Positions 1-4,737 of a stretch of 5,766 nt of DNA are shown in pieces. Made by a program: the position numbers and the translations under genes. Positions within the stretch are counted from its first letter, which is position 1, and every line of letters begins with the position of its first letter. Origin of the DNA: GWA2-49-15 sp964359085 (GTDB taxonomy: Bacteria > Bdellovibrionota > Bacteriovoracia > Bacteriovoracales > Bacteriovoracaceae); assembly GCA_964359085.1 (NCBI GenBank), contig CAYHRT010000244.1:1-5766 (forward strand). The letters run 5' to 3'. A model generated the notes under the pieces. It ran no database searches. It saw only the letters and a list, made by a program, of their open reading frames with translations, and was not told the DNA's origin.

Positions 1-462
1 GACATTGGCTTCCCGCGTGGCTTCCACCATTTTTACCACAGTGGCCTTCTGACTGTTGAACATGGCGTCCGTCTCGAGTGAGTTAATCTGATTGGCGCCT
101 AAACCAATCACCACCACTTCTGGGGGCATAGGGTTAGAAAATTCTTTGCTTATATTTTTTAACAGGGCCACAAAAGAAGGTGTCTTCATCTCGGTGGCAC
201 GACTGGCATTGCCGCTGGGATGGGCCTCGAAATGTCCGCATTTTGTGGTGGCCCAGGCAGCACTGGAAAACCAACCGAGGGGTGATGACCCACAAGAACC
301 GTAAGTAGCGACAGCATGACCATCATAACTGAAATGGGCATGGATCATGGTGCCATAAGACTGAGCGGTATGACTGTCACCCACAATTAAAATGCGCTTC
401 AGTCCTTCGCTGGCAAAGACATTAGAAAGCAAAATGGAGCATAATAAAATCAGCATCTTCAT
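1..462 (-). CDS. Exported SGNH/GDSL-type hydrolase, N-terminal part (3' end beyond the window)
   Basis: The frame is open from an ATG at 462 to the window edge (154 codons, no stop), so the C-terminal part lies outside. Residues 1-17 form a typical Sec signal peptide: Lys2, a hydrophobic core, then VFA before a likely cut at Ser18, which predicts export to the periplasm or beyond. Block I of SGNH hydrolases is seen as VGDSHT (27-32, candidate nucleophile Ser30), a possible block II Gly in YGSCGSS (54-60), and block III as GLGANQ (120-125, Asn124). The block V Asp/His pair would lie outside the window. Cys57 and Cys75 could form a disulfide after export. Known SGNH members are esterases, lipases or carbohydrate O-acyl esterases; the substrate here cannot be told. 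No Shine-Dalgarno precedes the ATG; it was chosen because the signal peptide begins there. The GDSH form and the missing C-terminus leave subfamily open. Confident on fold, not on substrate. Confidence 0.8.
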   Translation of the reverse strand, partial: MKMLILLCSILLSNVFASEGLKRILIVGDSHTAQSYGTMIHAHFSYDGHAVATYGSCGSSPLGWFSSAAWATTKCGHFEAHPSGNASRATEMKTPSFVALLKNISKEFSNPMPPEVVVIGLGANQINSLETDAMFNSQKATVVKMVEATREANV

Positions 463-480
463 AGGGAGGCAGTCTATAGG

Positions 481-509
481 AAAATATAGAAAAGCACCAG
501 GAGTCACAA
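481..509 (-). promoter_or_regulatory. Possible sigma70 promoter for the SGNH hydrolase gene
   Basis: On the minus strand TTGTGA (509-504) is followed after exactly 17 bases by TATTTT (486-481). Transcription would start near 474, leaving a leader of only about 12 bases with no Shine-Dalgarno. Both boxes depart from consensus, so this is tentative. If real, it would uncouple the hydrolase from thyA-folA. The rest of the gap between the two genes shows no terminator hairpin. Confidence 0.3.
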
Positions 510-526
510 TGGAGAGCGAAATTATT

Positions 527-1039
527 TCAGGTTTTCTTTTCATAAAGTCGGAAAGTAAAACTTTGGGAAAGTCCCTGAGTGGGATAGGCCTTCTCTTCCA
601 AGACGTTATACTGTAAGAAATCCACCGCCGGAAAGAAAGCATCGGCTTCGCCATCATAATCTACATGACTGATATAGAGGCGATGACACATCGGTAGCAT
701 CATGCTGTATATCTGGGCCCCTCCACAGACAAACAACTCTTGCACATTGTTCCTGCGCGCAAACATCATGGCCTCAAGAGAATTAGAAAAGGCATGGATA
801 TTGACCTCTGAATCACAAGGAAACTGACTTAAGAATTTTTCATCACGAGTCAATACCAGCATCTTGCGTCCTGGCAAAGGTTTTCCAATGGAATCAAAAG
901 TTCTCCGTCCCATAAGCAGGTGGTGTCCCATGGTCAGCTTTTTAAAAAGTTTCAGTTCTTCGGGAATATACCAAAGCAGCTGATTGTTCCGCCCTATTTG
1001 ATTTTGTTTTCCTATAGCCGCAATAATGGAAATTTTCAT
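527..1039 (-). CDS. folA: Dihydrofolate reductase (FolA)
   Basis: Reduces 7,8-dihydrofolate to tetrahydrofolate with NADPH in the cytoplasm; target of trimethoprim-type antifolates. The 170-residue length matches bacterial DHFR (E. coli 159). Visible family features: IIAAIG at 5-10, the Met20-loop region with NNQLLW (18-23), acidic active-site residue Glu28 in IPEEL (E. coli Asp27), Phe32, MGRRTFDSIG (43-52), PLPGR ending at Arg58 (E. coli Arg57, contacts the folate glutamate), CGGAQIY (104-110, NADPH-binding) and SHVD (123-126). An in-frame TTG at 1057 would add six residues and overlap thyA, but the ATG at 1039 puts MKISIIAAIG exactly where the family begins. The start lies 7 bases after the thyA stop and lacks a clear Shine-Dalgarno, so translational coupling to thyA is likely. 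Glu instead of Asp at position 28 is a known variation of DHFRs (vertebrate enzymes use Glu) and should not abolish activity. Confidence 0.97.
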   Translation of the reverse strand: MKISIIAAIGKQNQIGRNNQLLWYIPEELKLFKKLTMGHHLLMGRRTFDSIGKPLPGRKMLVLTRDEKFLSQFPCDSEVNIHAFSNSLEAMMFARRNNVQELFVCGGAQIYSMMLPMCHRLYISHVDYDGEADAFFPAVDFLQYNVLEEKAYPTQGLSQSFTFRLYEKKT

Positions 1040-1046
1040 AAGTGAA

Positions 1047-1841
1047 TCATATGGCAATCGGGGCCTTGATGGTTGGATGGGACTGATACCCTACAATTTC
1101 GAAATCTTCAAATTTAAAATCAAAGAGATTTTTTACGCTCGCATTAATTTTCATTACTGGTAATGGATAGGGCGCGCGTGAAAGTTGGAGTCTGGCCTGC
1201 TCCACATGATTTTGATAGAGGTGGGCATCCCCCAAAGTATGGATAAATTCTCCCAAACCTAAATTGCATACCTGGGCCACCATCATCGTGAGCATGGCAT
1301 AAGAGGCAATATTGAAGGGAACTCCTAAAAAAATGTCAGCGGAACGTTGATAAAGCTGACAAGACAGTTTTCCTTGAGACACATAAAATTGCATAAAAGC
1401 ATGGCATGGAGGTAGGGCCATTTTACTCAGTTCCCCCACATTCCAGGCGCTCACGATGAGGCGCCTAGAGTCGGGATTCTGTTTAATTTGTTGGATGAGA
1501 TCACTCATCTGATCAATGGTTGTGGCATCGGCAGTTTTCCATCGCCGCCATTGGGCACCATAGACTGGGCCCAAATCGCCATCACTTTTTGCCCATTCAT
1601 CCCAAATGGATACTTTATTTTCCTGAAGATAGCGAACATTGGTGTCGCCTTTTAAAAACCACAATAGTTCGTAAATAATGGATCGCAAATGCAGTTTTTT
1701 AGTGGTGACAAGCGGAAAACCTTCGGCCAAATTATAGCGTGACTGATGCCCAAAAAGCGCCAAAGTCCCTGTGCCCGTTCGATCACTTTTCGCCACACCA
1801 TTTTGTAAGACATGTTGCATGAGATCTAAATAGGCTCTCAA
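1047..1841 (-). CDS. thyA: Thymidylate synthase (ThyA)
   Basis: Methylates dUMP to dTMP with 5,10-methylene-tetrahydrofolate, releasing dihydrofolate, which the next gene product recycles. The protein has 264 residues, the same as E. coli ThyA, and aligns with it essentially without gaps, so numbering carries over: Arg21 in DRTGTGT (phosphate binding), WDEWA, DLGPVYG, Arg126-Arg127 in PDSRR, catalytic Cys146 in ALPPCHAF, Arg166 in QLYQRS, Asp169, Asn177 in PFNIASY, His207 and Tyr209 in DAHLYQNH, and the conserved C-terminus IKAPIAI. The start is TTG at 1841: it coincides with residue 1 of E. coli ThyA and is preceded by a GAGGAG ribosome-binding site 5 bases away. It is transcribed away from the NamZ-like gene and is probably cotranscribed with folA. 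All catalytic residues are present, so it should be active. Confidence 0.98.
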   Translation of the reverse strand: MRAYLDLMQHVLQNGVAKSDRTGTGTLALFGHQSRYNLAEGFPLVTTKKLHLRSIIYELLWFLKGDTNVRYLQENKVSIWDEWAKSDGDLGPVYGAQWRRWKTADATTIDQMSDLIQQIKQNPDSRRLIVSAWNVGELSKMALPPCHAFMQFYVSQGKLSCQLYQRSADIFLGVPFNIASYAMLTMMVAQVCNLGLGEFIHTLGDAHLYQNHVEQARLQLSRAPYPLPVMKINASVKNLFDFKFEDFEIVGYQSHPTIKAPIAI

Positions 1842-1846
1842 ATTAT

Positions 1847-1852
1847 CTCCTC
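1847..1852 (-). promoter_or_regulatory. Ribosome-binding site of thyA, fixing its TTG start
   Basis: GAGGAG on the minus strand, 5 bases before TTG (1841-1839). No ATG or GTG in the same frame sits at a suitable distance, and the TTG is where the ThyA family begins. This supports a genuine TTG start. Confidence 0.8.
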
Positions 1853-1861
1853 GATGCCACT

Positions 1862-1891
1862 ATCCTATCGCTTGAAGCGCTAAACAATCAA
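1862..1891 (-). promoter_or_regulatory. Possible thyA-folA promoter
   Basis: On the minus strand TTGATT (1891-1886) and TAGGAT (1867-1862) are separated by 18 bases. Transcription would begin near 1855, just before the thyA ribosome-binding site. The match is moderate. On the plus strand only a weak pair is visible for the divergent gene: TTGAAG (1872-1877), 17 bases, GAGAAT (1895-1900). The two candidate promoters would overlap. Confidence 0.3.
1869..1879. promoter_or_regulatory. Short palindrome in the divergent thyA / NamZ-like intergenic region
   Basis: CGCTT-G-AAGCG, a perfect 5-bp inverted repeat around one base. It lies inside the spacer of the proposed thyA promoter and touches the proposed -35 of the divergent gene. 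It could be an operator half-site pair, but an 11-bp palindrome is short enough to arise by chance. Confidence 0.25.
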
Positions 1892-1927
1892 TGAGAGAAT
1901 TGTACTGACTACAAACTCGTTACAAAC

Positions 1928-1933
1928 AGGAGA
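1928..1933 (+). promoter_or_regulatory. Ribosome-binding site fixing the GTG start of the NamZ-like gene
   Basis: AGGAGA followed by 5 bases and GTG at 1939. The strong site and correct spacing favour this GTG and argue against a longer N-terminus carrying a missed signal peptide. Confidence 0.75.
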
Positions 1934-1938
1934 AATCT

Positions 1939-3126
1939 GTGCCCGTTGTCATTACTGGTTTAGAACGTCTGGCAAGCGACACCGTTCTGCAAAAATTGCT
2001 GAAAGGAAATGTGGGTCTGCTATGCCATAGCGCTTCTATTGATCGAAACTACACCATGTCAGTTTTTCATCTGCAAAAAATTCTAGGGGACCGTTTAAAA
2101 AAATTATTCGGCCCACAACACGGTTTTGTCACTGACGTTCAAGATAATATGGTCGAATCAAAGGACTTCATTCACCCCTACTTTAAACTCCCTATTTATA
2201 GTTTATATTCAACGACTCGCATCCCGACCGACGAAATGTTGAAGGGGCTCGATACCATTGTGGTAGATCTGCAAGATGTGGGAACCAGGGTCTATACCTA
2301 TATTCACACTCTCACACTGCTGATGGAAAAATGCCGTGAGAAAAATATAAGAATCGTTATTCTCGATAGGCCTAATCCTGTAAGTGGGAGCATGGTAGAA
2401 GGCAATATTCTGAAAAAGGGTTTTGAAAGTTTTGTAGGCCGTCACCCCATTCCTCAACGCCATGGACTGACCATCGGTGAAGTTGCACGCATGGCCAAAC
2501 GCTTCTTTGGTGCTGACTGCGATTTAGAAGTTATTTCCATGTTGGGCTGGAAGCGCTCCATGTTTTTTCACGAGACCGGCCTTCCCTATGTCTTGCCCTC
2601 GCCCAATCTTTCTTCACCTGAAAGCACTTACGTGTATCCCGGCACAGTATTATTTGAAGGAACGAATATTAGTGAGGGTCGAGGAACTACCCGTGCTCTC
2701 GAAATTATCGGCCATCCCAAAATTGAACCCTTTAGCTTCTGCCAAAAAGTGCAGAAGAAAATACAGGAGTGGAAGCTGGAAGGTGTGATGATCCGTCCCC
2801 TTGTCTTTAGACCTACCTTTCATAAATATCACGATCTCGCTTGTGGCGGCCTGCAAATTCATCCGACAACACCACTGCGTTTTTACTCGTGGCGTTTTGG
2901 CCAAATGCTTGTCAGAGCATTTTTTGAAGAATTGGGGAGTGATTTTGAGTGGAGTAAAAAAGCTTACGAGTATGAATATAATCGCTTGGCCATCGATTTG
3001 ATAAATGGTAACGATGCAATTAAACACTGGTGTGAAAATGATGGACAATTAAATACCCTGCTTGAACTTGAAAAAGAAAATATGGATGAATACCTGAGCA
3101 ATCGAGAGAGTATTTTACTGTATTAG
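1939..3126 (+). CDS. DUF1343 / NamZ-like (GH171-type) protein, cytoplasmic form with a GPQHG motif
   Basis: The 395 residues cover the whole DUF1343 domain. Seen in order: LFGPQHGF (56-63), QDNMVES (68-74), LPIYSLY (84-90), VVDLQDVGTRVYTYI (108-122), LDRPNPVSG (142-150) with VEG (153-155), SFVGRHPIPQRHGLTIGE (164-181), LPSPNL (219-224), EGTNISEGRGT (240-250) and the usual ending RxxxLLY (389-395). The characterised member, Bacillus subtilis NamZ, is an exo-beta-N-acetylmuramidase that releases MurNAc from the non-reducing end of peptidoglycan fragments; a Glu in its GPEHG motif is a proposed catalytic residue. Here that residue is Gln60. There is no signal peptide or membrane segment, whereas B. 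subtilis NamZ is secreted, so this protein should act in the cytoplasm, perhaps on recycled wall fragments (inference). No murQ- or nagZ-like gene is adjacent. It is transcribed divergently from thyA; the response-regulator gene follows after 59 bases. Family assignment is firm, enzyme activity is not. Confidence 0.9.
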   Translation: MPVVITGLERLASDTVLQKLLKGNVGLLCHSASIDRNYTMSVFHLQKILGDRLKKLFGPQHGFVTDVQDNMVESKDFIHPYFKLPIYSLYSTTRIPTDEMLKGLDTIVVDLQDVGTRVYTYIHTLTLLMEKCREKNIRIVILDRPNPVSGSMVEGNILKKGFESFVGRHPIPQRHGLTIGEVARMAKRFFGADCDLEVISMLGWKRSMFFHETGLPYVLPSPNLSSPESTYVYPGTVLFEGTNISEGRGTTRALEIIGHPKIEPFSFCQKVQKKIQEWKLEGVMIRPLVFRPTFHKYHDLACGGLQIHPTTPLRFYSWRFGQMLVRAFFEELGSDFEWSKKAYEYEYNRLAIDLINGNDAIKHWCENDGQLNTLLELEKENMDEYLSNRESILLY

Positions 3127-3154
3127 ATTGTTCCTAGTCCCAAATTTATTGTAG

Positions 3155-3163
3155 TGATAGAAT
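3155..3163 (+). promoter_or_regulatory. Possible extended -10 promoter for the response-regulator gene
   Basis: TGA-TAGAAT is a TGn-extended -10 with five of six consensus bases. No -35 box stands 16-18 bases upstream. Transcription would start near 3170, just ahead of the GAGAGG ribosome-binding site (3175-3180). It would let the regulator be expressed apart from the NamZ-like gene; no terminator hairpin is visible between the two. Confidence 0.4.
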
Positions 3164-3185
3164 TTTGATTAATCGAGAGGAATAG

Positions 3186-4220
3186 ATGGGGAAAATTGGT
3201 CCAGTTTTAATTTTAGATGATGACCCCGACATCATCAATTTTCTAACCCATGAATTTGGAAAGAATAATATTACCGTCGATGCTGCTGCCAGCATAGATG
3301 AGGCCTTGGGCCTACTACAAAAGCGCCATTACTTATGTGCCATCGTTGATATTGTCATGGGGCCTAACAAAACTTCTGAAAAAGTCATTCAGTTTTTGAA
3401 AGAAGGGCCCATTGAAAGTGCCCGCAAAACTTCTCTCATCATTACCAGTGCCTTTATGAATCCCCAGTACGCCAAAAATATAGAAGAGAAAGGAGTCAAT
3501 ATTTACAAGGCCGTTCCTAAACCTTTTCGTCCTGGCGAAATTTCTAATATTATTCAGAGACTGCAAGAGGACATGAGAAGTGGCCTCTTTACACCTATTG
3601 ATCCAAAACTTCTCATTGAGGTGCCCCCTGCCTCGGCCCAAAACTTAAATGGGCTTGATGACCGTTTGGTGCATGTGGAAGAGGCGAGAGAGCAGCATAA
3701 AATCAACAATGCTGTCATGGCCCAAGATGATATCAACTATCAAAATGAAGATGGTGAAAGTACTCTCATGCTTTTCTGTTTTAAGGCCAAAACGGATCTC
3801 GTCGAAAAGTTGCTCATTTTAGGGGCTGATCCCAACCAAAAGTCCTTTGCCGGGCAAACTGCCGTCCATTACGCTGTTTCCAGTGGAAACAGAGAAATAC
3901 TCACCATGTTGATTGGTGCCGGGGCCGACATCAATATTTGCGATATCAACGAACATGCCCCCTTATTTCTAGCAATAAAAAAATGTGATTACGTGATTGC
4001 CGATCTTTTGATTAGTTACGGCGCAAAACTGGACAATAAGGTTGAAGGGACGCCTTATCTCTTTTGGGCCATGCAACTAGAGCAATTATCCATCTTCAAC
4101 CGTCTTCTCGCCGCCGGTGCCGACCCCAAAATGCGAAACGCCGCAGGCAAAGATTTGAAGCAAGTTGCTCGCGAAGGAAATAAAAACCATTTCCTGCGTG
4201 TGCTTGGAACCCTAAACTAA
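3186..4220 (+). CDS. Response regulator: receiver domain fused to ankyrin repeats
   Basis: A 344-residue cytoplasmic two-component output protein. Residues about 5-128 form a CheY-like receiver: acidic triad Asp11-Asp12-Asp13, phospho-acceptor Asp55 in AIVDIVMG, Thr87/Ser88 at the signalling position (ITSA), and Lys112-Pro113-Phe114. All residues needed for phosphorylation are present. A linker of some 50 residues follows (about 129-183). The rest, about 184-343, holds four recognisable ankyrin repeats plus a degenerate end: LILGADPN (210-217), then GQTAVHYAVSSGN (223-235) with GAGADIN (244-250), then APLFLAI (258-264) with SYGAKLD (277-283), then AAGADP (309-314). No DNA-binding, GGDEF, EAL or kinase domain is present, so output is presumably a protein-protein contact controlled by phosphorylation (inference). 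Start ATG has GAGAGG 5 bases upstream. No histidine kinase is in the window, so this is an orphan here. Its stop TAA lies inside the ACTAA repeat that borders the palindromic element. Confidence 0.92.
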   Translation: MGKIGPVLILDDDPDIINFLTHEFGKNNITVDAAASIDEALGLLQKRHYLCAIVDIVMGPNKTSEKVIQFLKEGPIESARKTSLIITSAFMNPQYAKNIEEKGVNIYKAVPKPFRPGEISNIIQRLQEDMRSGLFTPIDPKLLIEVPPASAQNLNGLDDRLVHVEEAREQHKINNAVMAQDDINYQNEDGESTLMLFCFKAKTDLVEKLLILGADPNQKSFAGQTAVHYAVSSGNREILTMLIGAGADINICDINEHAPLFLAIKKCDYVIADLLISYGAKLDNKVEGTPYLFWAMQLEQLSIFNRLLAAGADPKMRNAAGKDLKQVAREGNKNHFLRVLGTLN

Positions 4221-4222
4221 GG

Positions 4223-4339
4223 GCCTATCCCAAAACCTTCAGATGCTAGGCGCGATTGAGTGAGCGCAGAGGCTTGCTAGAGGCAAGCCACACAAGCGAA
4301 TGATTGAGCTACGACGCAGATGAGGGTTTTGGGATAGGC
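4223..4339. repeat. 117-bp palindromic, MITE-like element with 15-bp perfect inverted ends
   Basis: GCCTATCCCAAAACC (4223-4237) is repeated as its exact reverse complement at 4325-4339. Pairing continues inward to 4246/4316, giving 22 paired positions of 24, with one G-T/G-U pair and a tandem G-A/A-G mismatch. A hairpin at 4271-4289 is centred within 1 bp of the whole element. ACTAA occurs directly on both sides (4216-4220, 4340-4344), resembling a 5-bp target duplication, although two extra G (4221-4222) stand on the left only. No ORF is inside. No U-run follows the stem on either strand, so it is not a standard intrinsic terminator, though such a stem between convergent genes may still stop or stabilise transcripts. 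Alternatives: a REP/BIME-like repeat or the remains of an insertion sequence. The structure is seen; mobility is inferred. Confidence 0.7.
4271..4289. repeat. Central hairpin of the palindromic element
   Basis: GGCTTGC (4271-4277), loop TAGAG, GCAAGCC (4283-4289): a perfect 7-bp stem with a 5-base loop. Weaker stems flank it: GCGC (4250-4253) with GCGC (4264-4267), and GCG (4296-4298) with CGC (4315-4317). Each flanking loop contains the same GATTGAG (4254-4260 and 4302-4308). Together with the outer stem this could fold as a cloverleaf, but the outer stem competes with the last three bases of the right arm. Confidence 0.55.
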
Positions 4340-4340
4340 A

Positions 4341-4691
4341 CTAAATACGAATTCGAGAGTTGGCACGACGAAGTCTTTCAAGCAGAGTATGTACCAAGGC
4401 CCTATACCAAACCGGTAACTCCTCAAAAAACTTTTCAAACTTGGCGCTCGGCACGGCCACCAACTCGCAATCATTGATGGCCTTTACGGAAGCACATCGC
4501 GGCTGCTTATCCAGAAAGGACATCTCACCTACAACCTCACCAGCATAGATGGTTCCGATCTGTTTTTCTGTGTCACCCACTTTTTTTAAAACAGACATAC
4601 TCCCCTTTTGTACATACCACATCTGAGTACTCTCATCACCTTCTCGTATTAGATAATCGCCTTTTACTATCGTCACTATATCGGCAGTCAT
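4341..4691 (-). CDS. Stand-alone cyclic-nucleotide-binding domain protein (CRP/PKA-type cNMP fold)
   Basis: The 116 residues are one cNMP-binding domain and little else. Seen: the beta-roll start VKGDYLIREGD (9-19) with MWYVQKGSMSVL (24-35), and the phosphate-binding cassette GEMSFLDKQPRCASV (55-69), where Glu56 and Arg65 sit at the positions that hold the ribose 2'-OH and the cyclic phosphate. The Glu-to-Arg distance equals that of PKA-type domains. After the domain come hinge and C-helix (about 83-116) but no helix-turn-helix, so it is not a CRP-like transcription factor. It probably senses cAMP or cGMP and acts through a partner protein (inference); the ligand is unknown. The ATG has AGAAGG 9 bases upstream. 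It lies 46 bases after the gene upstream but has a good promoter of its own, and it converges on the receiver-ankyrin gene. Its stop TAG sits inside the right-hand ACTAA repeat. Confidence 0.88.
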   Translation of the reverse strand: MTADIVTIVKGDYLIREGDESTQMWYVQKGSMSVLKKVGDTEKQIGTIYAGEVVGEMSFLDKQPRCASVKAINDCELVAVPSAKFEKFFEELPVWYRALVHTLLERLRRANSRIRI

Positions 4692-4700
4692 AACACCCTA

Positions 4701-4706
4701 CCTTCT
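4701..4706 (-). promoter_or_regulatory. Ribosome-binding site of the cNMP-domain gene
   Basis: AGAAGG on the minus strand, 9 bases before the ATG at 4691. Slightly long spacing but a clear purine-rich match; it supports the short protein beginning MTADIV and leaves no room for an upstream fused domain. Confidence 0.65.
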
Positions 4707-4722
4707 TAAATTTATTCTTTAT

Positions 4723-4731
4723 ATTATAGCA
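4723..4731 (-). promoter_or_regulatory. Extended -10 promoter of the cNMP-domain gene
   Basis: On the minus strand TGC-TATAAT (4731-4723): a perfect -10 hexamer with the TGn extension. No good -35 is visible 16-18 bases upstream, where sequence is A-rich and runs into the end of the preceding gene; extended -10 promoters often do without one. Transcription would begin near 4716, giving a leader of about 25 bases that contains the ribosome-binding site. Confidence 0.65.
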
Positions 4732-4737
4732 TAAAGC

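Noticed and set aside
581..590. Ten-base match (GGGATAGGCC) to the end of the palindromic element
   Set aside because: It falls in folA coding sequence with no inverted partner or direct repeat nearby; best explained by chance.
392..616. Plus-strand ORF of 74 codons across the folA / SGNH gap
   Set aside because: It lies antisense to the well-supported signal peptide of the SGNH gene and to the end of folA, and its product has no recognisable features.
1040..1057. N-terminal extension of folA from the TTG at 1057
   Set aside because: It would add six residues before the universally placed DHFR start and overlap thyA, with no ribosome-binding site in support.
2650..3048. Minus-strand ORF of 132 codons inside the NamZ-like gene
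   Set aside because: It is antisense to a conserved domain with family motifs; the translation resembles nothing and lacks a ribosome-binding site I could identify.
4223..4339. Integron attC site
   Set aside because: Length and imperfect palindromy fit, but the ends lack the RYYYAAC / GTTRRRY core sites, and no cassette or integrase is present.
4223..4339. Classical Rho-independent terminator
   Set aside because: No run of U follows the stem on either strand, and the stem is far longer and more interrupted than usual terminators.
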